Below, piece after piece: positions 1 to 12,600 of a stretch of DNA of 64,000 nucleotides. Every line of letters starts with the position of its first letter. Positions within the stretch are counted from its first letter, which is position 1. The stretch is from Mastigias papua. Lineage: Eukaryota; Cnidaria; Scyphozoa; Rhizostomeae; Mastigiidae. The position numbers and the translations under genes were made by a program. A model generated the notes under the pieces. That model did no database searches and had not been told where the DNA came from. It saw nothing but the letters and a program-made list of their open reading frames with translations. The stretch lies in NCBI GenBank assembly GCA_964019165.1, contig OZ025272.1, forward strand, positions 7,024,993 through 7,088,992. Direction: 5' to 3'.

Positions 1-2007
1 AGACAAATAGGCTGTATCCTTATCGATTGTATACGTCTAGGCTAGTGTGCTTGGCATACGGCCTACTCCGGAGATACCCAAGGAGGACTGCATTTTTTTC
101 TAGGAGCACTGGCGTGAAATTTGTTTTAGTGCTACAGTACAAGGAAACGACAACAAAATGACCTATATTTGTGTCATATTGGCATGAATGCAAAGTAACT
201 GAGTGAATCTCCGGTGTGAGCCTTATACGGAGTGCACCTAGGCAACTTGGTTGTATATCCTAATCAACTTTTGACAAGGACGTTAGGGACGGGTCACTAA
301 TTACTTGCGGGGAAGGGTGAAAACATTCTCATATACCTGATGGAATTTTCGTCCTCCCTCTCAGATTTATGTAAAAATTTTGGTCCCTACCCTAGGATTT
401 CAGAAGAAATTCCATACTCCTTTTAAAATGCTCTTTATTTTTCACTCTCTCGCTATGAGTGTGCAGAATTTTGGCCCCCTCCTAGATGTCTTCCATCCCC
501 TCCTCTGAAAGAATTAATAACTGGTCCCAAAGTAGCTGTTAATTGAGAGTCAGCTAGTTTCAAAGAGGTATTTTTACTCCATAATTAAGCTGCACAGCTG
601 TAGGATTGTGGTACCAACCCAATTTGCTTGTACTTTTTGAGAAATATATTATATGTTTCTGAAGAGTGTATTATATATATGAAAAATATATAATATCTTC
701 GAGGAATATTTCATATTCCTGAAATTGTATCATTTATGAGAAATACAATTTTTGAAAAATGTAGTATTTCAATATGATTCTGAAAAGTTTATTTTTCAGA
801 ATATAGTTACCATACAACATGTCATGATAACATAGAATTTGGTGGATATATCATTCATGAGAAGTGTAGTATCATTAGCAGCCTTGTTATCTTTGAATTT
901 TTATATTCTCAGATTTAATAGAAATGCAGTGAGAGAAGAAATAGAATGAAACAATGTTTGGTCACAGGATTTTTGTATTCCTTTGATGTCTTTTCTACAG
1001 AGGAATGGCAGAATGTACCCACATGCATCAGTGAATTCCTGACGTGTTTAATGCTTTAGTGTATGCCCAATAGTCCATGAATTTTACTCTCTTGCTTCGA
1101 GCTCTGACTAAAAGACCCATCAATGTTACCCTGTGATACCCTACCCTTCATCTCATTGCAAACTTGATCAAATTTTTATTGAAGAAAGTATGGGTCAAAT
1201 TTATTATTCAGATATCAGAGTCTGATTGCATAAGACTGGGAATGATAGGATGATTTTTTACAACAGATAAACTCTTCAACTGCAAAAGTGAAGACTTTTG
1301 TACACTCTAAGACCTATTCTGTTAATTTACATCCAGTTGCTTGTTCAGCATCTGTTGCTTCAGTTTTATTTACTGCACATATAGTATGACTAAATAATTA
1401 GATTTATTTATTTGATTAAACCTTGTATCGTTGTTATGTTAAATCAAAGTTTAAAAGTTAGTCATGTTTTATGAATTGGTTTCCTGAAGGTCTCTGGGCA
1501 AGTGACATCTTGAGGGTATTGATAGTGACCTGAGAGAAATTGCTTGTCATATTTGCACCCAGATGCAGAAAGTTGCTATTCCTCTCTAAATATGCAGAAA
1601 TCTAGTAAAATCAGTATATATTCTTGCAGCAATTTTAGCTAGATATGCCTTCAGTATTTGTAAAGAAGGCCAAAATAAATCAGAAGCCGACTTGGCGTTG
1701 AATAGAAAGTGACAAGGCCTAGAAGTAATAAGGGAAAACCCCGCGTGCGCGTATACTTACGGATGAAAAAACAGGTTATTTTATCCAAAAGTTAGATTCA
1801 CTTTAGTGTGCATGAATCATTATATCCATACTTATTGCTAGGAAGTACCATGCTGCAAGACTACGCGCTAAACGACACTTAGCCATTGTTGTTTACGTAT
1901 AGTTCACAGTGCCGCTTCTGTCTTTTTGCCAACGTGGTGCTACCATTTTGTCTCCCCATTGGTATTACGCTCCACGTGACCTGCCGCGCATTCTAGTCCT
2001 CCTATTT
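1..2007. other. 5' flank of NDUFS3, no recognised gene
   Basis: I see no coding exon, RNA gene or known transposon protein here apart from a weak inverted-repeat element near the left end. The last 130 bases (about 1880..2007) are less AT-rich than their surroundings and carry a CACGTG E-box near 1974 and an inverted CCAAT box (ATTGG) near 1959. This is compatible with an original NDUFS3 promoter that is now separated from the gene by the foldback-like insertion. The promoter reading is inference. Confidence 0.3.
286..528. repeat. Possible MITE with degenerate inverted ends
   Basis: The left end begins GGGACGGGTCACTAATTA and the right end reads, on the opposite strand, GGGACCAGTTATTAATTC, so about 17 bases form imperfect terminal inverted repeats. 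There is no coding capacity inside and no clear target-site duplication. It could be an old MITE or a chance inverted repeat. Confidence 0.3.
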
Positions 2008-2025
2008 ACGGTGGCCCATACAGGT

Positions 2026-2300
2026 CAAACACAATACACTTATCAAAAACACAATACACTTATAGAAAACACAATACATTTATCGAAAACAAGATACAGT
2101 TATCGAAAACACAATACACTTATCGAAAACATAATACATTTATCGAAAACACAAAACACTTATCGAAAACACAGTACATTTATCGAAAACAAGATACAGT
2201 TATCGAAAACACAATACACTTATTGAAAACACAATACACTTATCGAAGATGCAATACACTTATCGAAAACACAATACATTTATCGAAAATAAGATTCAAT
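2026..2300 (+). repeat. 20-bp minisatellite, left arm
   Basis: About 13 tandem units of a 20-bp sequence ending TTATCGAAAA, each differing by a few substitutions. There are no unique spacers between units, so it is a minisatellite and not a CRISPR-like array. Confidence 0.85.
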
Positions 2301-2991
2301 TTCCAAACCCAAGGGGTGCAAATAAGGGTGGCGGTGTGGGTGGGGGTTATTTTAGAAACATAAAATTCTAAGTGTTTTGATAGTTTCTTATACTATAGAA
2401 GTAGGTATAGGTAACTGATTGAGGTAGGTATAGTTAGGTACGCAGGGACAACACTCCGCATAGACAAAAATTGAAGTTCAACGGCGTAGTACCCGCCACA
2501 GAAATAGCGAATAAAAAAGGAATTATACGATTTGTGGCGATTCATGGAAATATTTCTGAAACGGGCAAAACACTTAGTGCGACTAGACTTTTCTTCGTTG
2601 ATGTTGGGGGCTGATGTAGTGTTGTTTAGCATGCAGCGAACACTGAGCCAGAGATACGCGATTGTATTAACGAACTGTTCTACTGACTAACATTGAACTG
2701 CACTCATACATGCACAAATACTCATGATGAACCATTACATAAGAATTACTGAATAACTATAAAAAGAAGGATGGGTAGATAAACAAAAGCAAAGGAATGA
2801 CCCGAGCTGTATGAAGTGATGACAGGGATGATGTAAGGAAAGGTGATGTCCAGTTGTGAAGTGACAGTGGCTGACATTGGTTCCATTCGGTAGGATAGGA
2901 ATAAAGTCTCTCCTCATCTGGCTCTGAACTGTGCTGTTTCCTAATTTTAAATAATCCTATGCAAGCGCGTGTTATGATTTCCACAAGTGAT

Positions 2992-3395
2992 TGTGTTTTC
3001 GAAAAATTTATTGTGTTTTCGATAAATATATTGTGTTTCCGATAAATGTATTTTGTTTTCTATAAGTGTATAGTGTTTTCGATAAATGTATTGTGTTTTC
3101 GGTAAATGTGTTGTGTTTTCCATAAATGTATCTTGTTTTCGATAAATGTATTGTGTTTTCGGTAAATGTATCTTGTTGTCCATAAATGTATTGTGTTTTC
3201 GATAAATGTATTGTGTTTTCGATAAATGTATTGTGTTTTCGGTAAATGTATTGTGTTTTCCATAAATGTATTGTGTTTTCGATAACTGTATCTTGTTTTC
3301 GATAAATGTATTGTGTTTTCGATAAATGTATCTTGTTTTGGATAAATGTATTGTGTTTTCTATAAGTTTTTTGTGTTTTGATAAGTGTATTGTGT
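2992..3395 (-). repeat. 20-bp minisatellite, right arm (inverted)
   Basis: About 20 tandem units, the reverse complement of the left-arm unit (TTTTCGATAAATGTATTGTG). The arm is longer than the left one, as expected if unit number drifts by unequal exchange or slippage. Confidence 0.85.
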
Positions 3396-3541
3396 TTGAC
3401 CTGTATGGGCCACCGTACCTATTTCTATGCTATACACGTTGTAAATAATCATCCGGCTCCTTAACTCGACCCAGTCTTCTCGCAGATGTGTCTAGATTAA
3501 TGGTGGAGTAAAAAGTTCGATTGGGTACAAAGTGAAGTAAA

Positions 3542-3623
3542 ATGGCGTTAGCTGTCGGCTTCCAGCGAAGACTTCTTGGCGCTTCACGAGTTGCCACCAT
3601 CGGATTAATAGCTTCTAGACATG
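3542..3623 (+). CDS. NDUFS3: NDUFS3 exon 1 (presequence)
   Basis: ATG opens a frame reading [20 protein letters not shown], rich in Arg and small hydrophobic residues as in a mitochondrial targeting peptide. The exon ends CATG before GTGAAA, in phase 1. A second donor (GTATTG at 3631) would be out of phase with exon 2. Confidence 0.7.
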
Positions 3624-6600
3624 GTGAAATGTATTGTTTGGTTATTATTTGACATTTATTAACGTTTTGGGGATTTACATGTATTCACTGTAACTGTTGG
3701 AAGGGGGAGATGCAGCAGATCTATAAGTCAACCTGTTGGCTCTGCATATGCTTGAAATTCATACCAATTGGTGCTTAAGTAACTTGTGTCTTTTGAGGTT
3801 ACTGGGAAGCTATAATAAAACTGTCCAGGAAAAAGGGTTGAAGAGCACCTTGGCCATGGGCTTTTATAGAAGTGTCCACGCTGACGCTGTGAAGAGCATA
3901 GTCCACTATAGTTCATGCAGGAGATTCATTTAGTCATTTTTGCCTCCATGCCAAGGTAGCTCAAATGACTTACACGCTTTTTGTATAAGTAACAACCTTA
4001 TAAGGAACCTACATTAGATAGGCCGAAATATTTAAGAAACTTATACTACTAGCAATATATGCAAGTTTGGCTTCAAATGAATGGAATTTTCAAAATGAAA
4101 AGCTCCTTAGGGATTTTTCCTTTGGTAGTACTAAAGGGAACTATTAAAGAACTTTTAGTACTAGAATTAGATAAAAAGAGGTCCAAAAATAAGGAACTTT
4201 TAGAACTAGGGCTTGAGCTGGGCTACTTGTAAAAAGAGCATGTACTGTGTTATCATGTGCTCATATAGCAACACTATAAACTGAAAAAATTCACCCCAGA
4301 TATCTTTGGTGTAGGCTGTATGGAATACACATAAGAGTGTATGTATATTGAAATTGTTAGGGTTAGTGGATTCAGTCATTTGAAAAGTTGATTGTCCAGA
4401 CTGACTGCATATTGCAGGGCATACTGAGGAGCATGGTAGTTTTTGAGCTAGATCTTGTGCCTGCAAGCATATTGTGTCCAGCAAGCATGTGTCAGGCAGT
4501 CATTGTAGAGGATGAGAACCTTCTATGCATACTTACAGTAGAAATGAGTGTGGAAGCTCAATTACTCTAAATGCATATGACCTTCAAAGCAACATCTCAT
4601 CCATGCAGCTGCCTTGCCCAACAATGTGATTCCATGGTGCACTGCATGGAAATGTACTCTTATTCTATTATGGGTTTAGGTCAATATATATTTTTTGTTC
4701 TGTGACTAGTGCTTTATACAGTTTGTAAGAAAATTTACCAATAAGGCCACAGTATTCAGTCATGGCCAAAAACTCTACAATAGACATAATGGTTTAGGAA
4801 ACATCAGACTAAGTGAACAAACTTGCACACTATTTCTTTTTTTTAGTAAATTTCCAAAAGCACCAGGCATGTCCCGTATTTCATTGTACAAATTATATGC
4901 TGGACAGATTTGATAGCTTCATATCATGAGCATGGTTTTTCATGCTTCTCTTAATTATATAATGTTTGATAGGATATAGTGTACTGAGTAGATCCTCAAT
5001 ATGTTCTGTCCCACAAGCATGAGTTTTGTAGATTTCTCTGTGCCAGAAACATTTTGAGTAGACATAACATAGGGTTTGTTAGAGAACAATAAGAACAGAA
5101 AGACATGTAAGTTACTCTAGAGTACCGAATAATCATCCCCTCCCAATCAGTAGTTTTTTTAATTTTTTCCAACCCCCCTATTATTAGATTAAGAGAATCT
5201 GAAAATGGAAATAACCATATTTTAAATACGGAACTCTTGATTTCCCAGATGACTCATGCTTATGAAAAAGTGTATTTACTTCAGTACCTATTTCCAGAAA
5301 GGATACCATTCCGGAATAGAAGCCATTCTTGAATACTCTTGCATTTTTTCATGTGATCTGTGTTAAACAGTTCTTGTTCAAAGCTTAGATGGCTGAACAA
5401 CGTACATTCAGTCAAAAAGGTTCATATGAGAAATATGGTTTACAGGAATAATGTGATTTTGCTCTAAAAATGAAAAGATGCAAAGAGGAATATTTGGCTG
5501 AGCTAGAATCACTGAAATAAAAAACTCATTTGGATGTTTAAAGAAAACATCATGTGCAGGACGTACCTAAGCAAGGCTACTTTGCGAAAGCAGTTCAATG
5601 GTTTTATTCTAACTTGAAAGATACTAAGTTGAACAGTCAGGTAATGAATAACGCCTGTAAAGTAGTAAAGTGTTGCTATGAAAACTGGAAGCTGGTGATT
5701 TCAAGGACAGCTAGGCTATGAAGAAGTTTCAGACTGTAGGTGGTGGTTGCAAAGTACGAGCAAATGGTGTTAGAGAGGCCTTATTCCATTGGTTTGTTGA
5801 TGTCTGAACCAGCTTGAAAGCATGCTTGCCAAAGTCTTTCTTCCTTCTGCAAGCTAATATGCTAAAGCACTGCAACAACATCCAGTTATGCTTGAAGAAG
5901 AGCAACTTAAATTGTCAAGCCAATGGATCAAAGGCTGGGAACAGGAGTATAGAGTTTTTTGCATCAACTGATTAAGCGCTGTTCAGTTTCCAGAGACGAC
6001 TGTATCATTAGAGTCAAGGATTTCCTCAAGAATATTTGGAGCTTGAGACACTATTTCATCAAGACGTTTGGAACACACCCACCACTAATAAATGGAGACC
6101 AATTGCCATTGCATAGGAATGAGTCCAATGGTCAAGCAACTCTAAATCTCCTAAACGATTACGCTTTTGTCAACACTTTCACTCTGATTGCTATGGATGG
6201 AAGTATTAAGTTATCCCCAGAATTTATTTTCAAAGGTACTGGGAAACGCCCACCTAAGGTAATGCCCCAGTAGTGGCACACTGTCGATGGCCTGCCAAGG
6301 TTTATACCACCCAGAGCAGCTTCTTGAAACAATTAAGTGCCTTCCAAATCAATTTATTATGTTTGGTCATGTGAACTTTGCAATCTATGGTCTTAGATGA
6401 TTGTGTCTAGTCCATCTAATGTCAGAAGTGCAGCAGGCTTTATGAAATCATGGGTACACCAATTATAATTGGTGGGGGTATCACAAGCTTTGTCCAAGTG
6501 AATGATACCCATCTGCACAAACTCCTGAAGAGTGAACTCAAAAAGAAAAAGTCCAAATTATTGCTCCAAAAGTTAGCTAACACTCCACAAAAGATCCCAT

Positions 6601-9600
6601 CTCCTGACTGAAATGAAATAATAAAGTTGCTCGTGGATGCCAGGGAAAGTGTTATGTTTAAAAACATTGAGGGATTGGAGCTGCTTGACGGAGATGAAAT
6701 GGAAGACAATGGCATTGAGGATGAAGTGCACTGATGATGAAGAAATTAACACTGATCAAGATGTAGAAGCACTGAGTGGTGATAGTCCTATGGAAGTTGT
6801 GAGCTCCTGGCCTTTCAATGAGTAATTTAGACACTCACTTCCAATCACGCACATGGGATCATTTGCACATGCTAAATATTCAATTGTGAGAGCTTTCCTT
6901 AGTACTTGGGTGTATATTTTTCATAAGGCTGGCTTGAGCAACAAATTGAGTGCGTGAAATGAGCTGGCCGCATGCCTTCACGCTCGAGTGCAATCATGTG
7001 CATCTCATTGAATGGTCTGAGCTTAGTACAAAGCAAAGAAAGTACCTTTGTAATAGGGAATGCTGTCTCTCTTGATGGAATGTCAGAAGATGAACAAGTA
7101 AAAAAGATGCTTGATTCCTTGATGAGATCAGTAAAGTTCTTCACTCATGTAAGACATCTACTCAGTTCAAGGCAGTGCTTAACCAAATTGAAACTGCATA
7201 CAGGGGTGCAAGAAGAAGTTTGAAAAAGCGAATTGCACATGAATAGATATGTTCAATATTGCCCTCTTCAATCTGTGTTTTCAATTTTCAATCCCACCCA
7301 TTTTTCTACCCCCCCACCTTTTATTCCAACTCCTCTATTATTAATTTGCCAAAAATTTTGCATCCCCTTGATTATTACTACCCCCCCCATGATTATTCAG
7401 TACTCTAGAGTAATAATTTAATTAGAAAATGCCACTTGGTTTTGGTGACTTTTCTTATAGTTGTGCCACAGAGTAGCTCCAAAATTGCTTGCAGCATAGT
7501 TCTGTGCCAAACTTTGTGCCAAAATATAGCCAACTTGAAGCTCTTGGCTTGAGACTGACCAACGTGATGCTGAAGATCTTCCAGAAGTATACCCTCAGAT
7601 TCACGCAAACTGTGTACCATCGCTTGTTCTCATTTTCATATGTCTAGTACATATGTGAGAAATGTCACAAATAACAATTGATACAATGCTGTCTACATGT
7701 ACATATGTGTTGAAATTAAGGCTGGAGACGCCATAGATAATAAGAAGACAGTTTTTTTGCTTGTGCTTGTAAGAACAGACTGATACATAACTAAACTTAA
7801 CATAATGTAATGCGCATGTCCAGAAAAAATAGAATAATAGAAAATGTCAATCAATTATAATCATAAGGATTTCTGATTGTAGTCTCAACACGCCCCCTCA
7901 ATCTGAAGTCCTTTTAGAATGTTTTGATGGGAGCTCTTTGTAAGCGATTTTGTAAGAATGTCAGCTTTGTTATCGTTTGTTGCGATGTATCTGTAGTCAA
8001 TATCCTTTTGCTCACGTACGAAGTGGTATTTAACATCTATATGCTTTGTGCGTTGATGTTGCTTCGATCTATCTTTCGTTAGCGCGATGGCTCCTTGATT
8101 ATCGCAAAATAGAATGGTTGGATTTGATTGCTTTATATTTACGGCAAAACATAACGATTGTAAATAAAGGATTTCTTTCACTGCTTCAGCAAGAGCGATA
8201 TATTCTGCTTCGCATGAAGACAAAGAAACTGTTGGTTGCTTTCGTGACTTCCATGAAATTGGTGCGCTTCCAAGTGTTACAATAAAGCCTGAGGTTGATC
8301 GTCGATCTTCTGGATCATTCGCCCAATCAGAGTCCGTATAGGCAATTAATTGTGCATCTGTTGGTGTGAAAATAAGTTTCGACGATTTTGTCCCCTTAAG
8401 GTAACGTAGAACTCGCTTAACTGCTGTGATATGAGCATCAGTGGGCTTTTCAAGATGTTGTGAAAGCTTTGAAATAATCCAGCTTATATCTGGCCTAGTA
8501 GCAACTGATAGATAAACTAGACTTCCGATAGCTTGCCTGAAAGGAAAGTTCGGTACTTTGTCATTTTCTCTAGGTTGTAGATGTAAATTGATTTCAGCTG
8601 GTGTTCCAACTGGTTTGCATTCAGTCATAGAGAAACGATCAAGTACTGTTTCTAGGTAACGTTCCTGGCTCATTTTATAACTGCCATTGTCTAAGCGTTG
8701 AAAATCAATGCCGAGAAACCATTTAAGCTCTCCTCTATCGTCCATGTGAAAATGCGAGTTGAGCATGTTCTTTACATCTGTAATCAGTGACAATGTGTTG
8801 CTGCATATGATAATATCATCGACCCAGAAAAGAATGATAATTTGGTCATTTTCGCAGAACTTTGTGTAGATGCATGGGTCTGTTTTATTCGATGTAAATC
8901 CCTGAGATTTTAAGAAATCTGTCAGCGTTGAATGCCAATTTCGGCCGCTTTGTTTCAGTCCATATAACGATTTTCTCAAATGGCAAGTAAGTGGTGTCCC
9001 ATTTTCATCTGATTGAACGTAACCGGGTGGTTGCTGAACGTAAATTTCTTTATCTATGGGAGCGTTCAAGTATGCCCCTTTTACATCCATCTGGTGTATA
9101 TGAAGGTTTTCATTGACTGCTTTTTGTAGTAGCATTCTAATTGATGTAAATCTGGTCGTAGGAGAGAACGTTTCTTCATAATCTAAGCCTTGTATTTGAC
9201 TGAATCCTCTCGCTACATATCGTGCTTTGAAGTGTGCTTCCCCTGGTTGTTTGCCTTGCTTAATTGTGTATACCCAGCGTCCTTTAGTTTCTGACCTATT
9301 TTCTGGTAGCTTAGTAAGTTCCCATGTGTGGTTATCATGGAGAGTTTTGATCTCACAATCCATTGCTGCCTTCCAATTTTCCGCATTTGGAGATGTTATT
9401 GCTTCCTCGTAAGTTAAGGGAATTGAAGTTATTGCTGCATATGCATAATCTACGGTCGTAGAAAGATGGTAGTCCGCAAGGTACTTTGGTGGTCCCGTAT
9501 TGCGTTGATTTCTCTCTCTCTGAGGTGGCTCTGAAGCGCCCCCTTGATCGTTATTAGAGATATCTTCGTTATCTTCGTCTGATGATTGTTGTCCAAGCTT

Positions 9601-12600
9601 CTCTTCTCTAATAGGCTTTCTAAAGGCTAATGGCGAATCGTGCTCATCATTGATTTCTTGTGGAAAAGAAACATTTCGTGAAGTTTTCACTTGTCCAGTT
9701 CTTTGGCATAATGTAAAATACCCTTTACTTTGGGGGTTAATCCCTAAGAAGATAGCTTCTCTGCCGCGAGCATCTAACTTTTGTTTCGAGCCTTCATTAT
9801 AGACTATGCAGGGTGTACCAAATTGCTGAAGTTTTCGCATGTCAGGTTTTTCGCCTGTGAACAGTTCGTAGGCTGTACTATTGGTTCGCCTCTGATAACT
9901 GCGATTACGTAAATATTGCGCATAGCGAACAGCATACGGCCAATAGGATTTAGGAACATTGGCATCTAAGCGTAGACAACGTGCCATCTCCATTAAGCTC
10001 CGCCAGGATCTCTCTGACTTTCCATTTTGGAATGGTGAATATGGTGCAGTGGTAGTGTGTTTGATTTGGTTGTCTAACAGAACTTGTTGAAAAGCTTGTG
10101 ACAAGTATTCACCACCGTTGTCTGTATGAATCTCTTTAACCGAGCCAATAGGTGCTACTTCAGCTAGAAATTTCTTTAGTGCAATGTGAGTTTCATCCTT
10201 GTGACGTAAGGGGTAAACAAATATCATACTAGAATATTCGTCTACGAAATTAATAACATACTTGTAGCCCTCTCTTGATGTTGGATCAATTGGTCCGCAT
10301 ATGTCTGAATGTATGCGATAAAGAGGTTTTGTAGCGTGTACTGTTATTTCCTCCTGTGACTTTGGTGACTTAGTAATCTTGTTCTCTAGACAAATTTGAC
10401 ATGATCGTGGCAAAGAGGATTGTATTATATTCATACCCTCAGTGACATTTGATAGCTCCATAATATCTTGATAGTTCATATGTCCTAGGGATTTGTGCCA
10501 TTGCTCCAGTGTTCTTGTGGTGTATGCCGATGTCTGTGCAGTTGGCAAGAAATAGAGCTTTCCTTGACGTATGAATTCAAAAGTGGTATTGCCGGAAGTA
10601 AGATTGGCACCTCCTTTTGTGAAAGTGACGTATGCACCATGATCTGTTGCTGATCTTACTGAAAAAAGACTTACTGGAAAATCTGGAACAAATAAAGCAT
10701 CTTGTAGCTTAACCTTGTGCTCAATTCCGTTTGAATCGGTGATAGTACATTGTGCAGTACCCCTTGCTTTTGCCAATTCATTACTACGCCTTCCATCTGC
10801 TAGCTCAATAAAGTGGGTTTTAGGATCAAACGATTGATCGAAAGTAAGGAAATAGTGCTTACTATTGATAACATGACATGTAGCCCCACAGTCTACAAGT
10901 ATCTTATCCATTTTAGTATCCATTTCAGTTGCACATGTGTTTGTTGTAAAGGTAAACTGTGACGAGACACATGCTGAGGTTGACTTCTTTTGTAAACAAA
11001 CAGCTTCAATGTGCCCTTGTTTCTTGCAGAAATCACATCGTAGTTTCGACTTGGATCTGCAGTCCCGTGACTTATGTCCCATTTTTCCACATGAAAGACA
11101 TTGTAATGTCTTCGAGCATTTCTGTGTGGATTTTTGTGCCATATGTTGTGTTTTACTAGCCATTGCTGATATTGGCCTAGGTGAACGAAGGGCTTCCGTG
11201 TTTGCAAAGGTGTTTAATGCTGCTTTAAATTCCGTGAGAGTCTTGCATTTGTCTAACTGAGTATGTACAACAACAAACGGTTTATAGGATTCAGGTAGGC
11301 CTTTTAGAATCATGGCAATGATAAGGTTGTCCGTAATTTGTTCACCAGCCGCTCTTAGCCCTGTTGCTGATCGTTCCGCCCTGATCATATAATCTGTGAT
11401 GTCTTCTTCTGTGGTCATTGTAAGTGTCGTGAGTATTTCGTATAAAGATAAAATTCGAGGCTTTTCTGTACTAGCGTAATGATCTTTCAAGATTTTGAAT
11501 GCTGCTTTTCCGTCATTCCTTGTGTCGTGCATTATCAACTGTAAAGAGCGTTCATCCAAAACTTGGACCAATTCTGCGTAGGCCCGTCGATTGCTTTCAG
11601 CGAAGTCATCTCCCTCGTTTTCTCCTGTAATGGCATCGTGTACCTTTTTGTCCACTGTGTATAAGTGGTTTACAAATCTAGTTTCCCAAATTGGAAAGGA
11701 CTCCGGGTCTCCATTAAAGTAAAGGCGCGTTCTGGGCCCATAACCTGTTGAAATTAAGGCTGGAGACGCCATAGATAATAAGAAGACAGTTTTTTGCTTG
11801 TGCTTGTAAGAACAGACTGATACATAACTAAACTTAACATAATGTAATGCGCATGTCCAGAAAAAATAGAATAATAGAAAATGTCAATCAATTATAATCA
11901 TAAGGATTTCTGATTGTAGTCTCAACAATATGGACTAATTTTTGTGTGAATCCTTTCACAGGAATGAGGTGATATCCGTTATTTCTGTAGTGTGATAACA
12001 CACTTCATTCATGGACTGAAATTTGCAGGGATTGTCTTCTATCTGAAATTAAAACATTGTATTTAGAAATTGCAGTTCTCTTTTTACAATACTTAGTATC
12101 CTACAGTGTGATTATTTTGTACACTGTATTTCCTCAAAAGAGTGCCCCCCTGACATGGGTGCCTCCACTGAGAAATGCTGTTTTAGTTGAGTGCCCCCTT
12201 CTGTTTGCAATGAGATTGCACCATCTGTATTGCTGCACAATCATTGTGTTGCTACTTCATGATGTGTTGTTTGATGCTTAGTAGATTTTCTTTGGTGTGT
12301 TATGTTTTCATGATGTTACCCTAAAGTTCCATTGCATCTTTTTATCATTCTGTTGGTTTTGTGAAATGTGTGCTGCATATATTACCTTTTGTCATTAAAT
12401 GGTTGCTATTTCAAATTTTTATAGTCATAGTCGTTTGGTGTAAAATAGTATGATTTACGGTTGTGCTGAATGAAGTCATTAACTGCTATCACTATATAGG
12501 TACTTTTTTCGCAGATTTTTGAATAAGCACCCCGCTTTTAAATGAACACCTCCCTTGAATGAGCACCCCCTTGAAGGCTGACTTTCAAATAAGCACCTGG

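Larger units (their letters stand above)
2008..3416. mobile_element. Foldback-like DNA element with minisatellite inverted arms
   Basis: Both ends carry the same unique inverted sequence (ACGGTGGCCCATACAGGTC, then AAACACAAT). This is followed by an array of 20-bp units of consensus CGAAAACACAATACACTTAT, inward from the left end, and the same array on the opposite strand from the right end. The left array (about 2026..2300) has roughly 13 units and the right (about 2992..3395) roughly 20. The 680-bp centre is non-coding. Flanks read TCCTATTT (2000..2007) and ACCTATTT (3417..3424), an 8-bp target duplication with one mismatch. Long inverted repeats made of short tandem units are the hallmark of foldback elements. 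Short ORFs across the arrays are artefacts of the repeat. Confidence 0.75.
7708..11927 (-). mobile_element. Complete Ty1/copia LTR retrotransposon
   Basis: A 4220-bp element on the minus strand with TG...CA-bounded LTRs at 7708..7890 and 11746..11927. It is flanked on both sides by the 5-bp target duplication ATATG (7703..7707 and 11928..11932). The LTRs differ only by one T in a T-run, so insertion looks recent. A single uninterrupted 1295-codon gag-pol frame fills the interior. It lies antisense in NDUFS3 intron 1, the orientation usually tolerated in introns. The short LTRs, single ORF and internal initiator-tRNA priming resemble animal Copia groups such as GalEa; that clade assignment is inference. 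Confidence 0.97.

Noticed and set aside
1909..3263. Repetitive Thr/Tyr/His/Lys-rich ORFs on both strands
   Set aside because: The frames are created by the 20-bp tandem unit lacking stops in some frames; no real protein.
2026..3395. CRISPR-like regular repeats
   Set aside because: The 20-bp units are directly tandem without unique spacers, occur in two opposed arrays, and sit in animal DNA. They are minisatellite arms of a foldback-like element.
3624..3636. Alternative NDUFS3 exon 1 donor at GTATTG
   Set aside because: It would leave phase 2, which does not match exon 2 (needs phase 1).
10893..11260. Short ORFs overlapping the Copia gag on both strands
   Set aside because: Shadow frames of the intact 1295-codon polyprotein.
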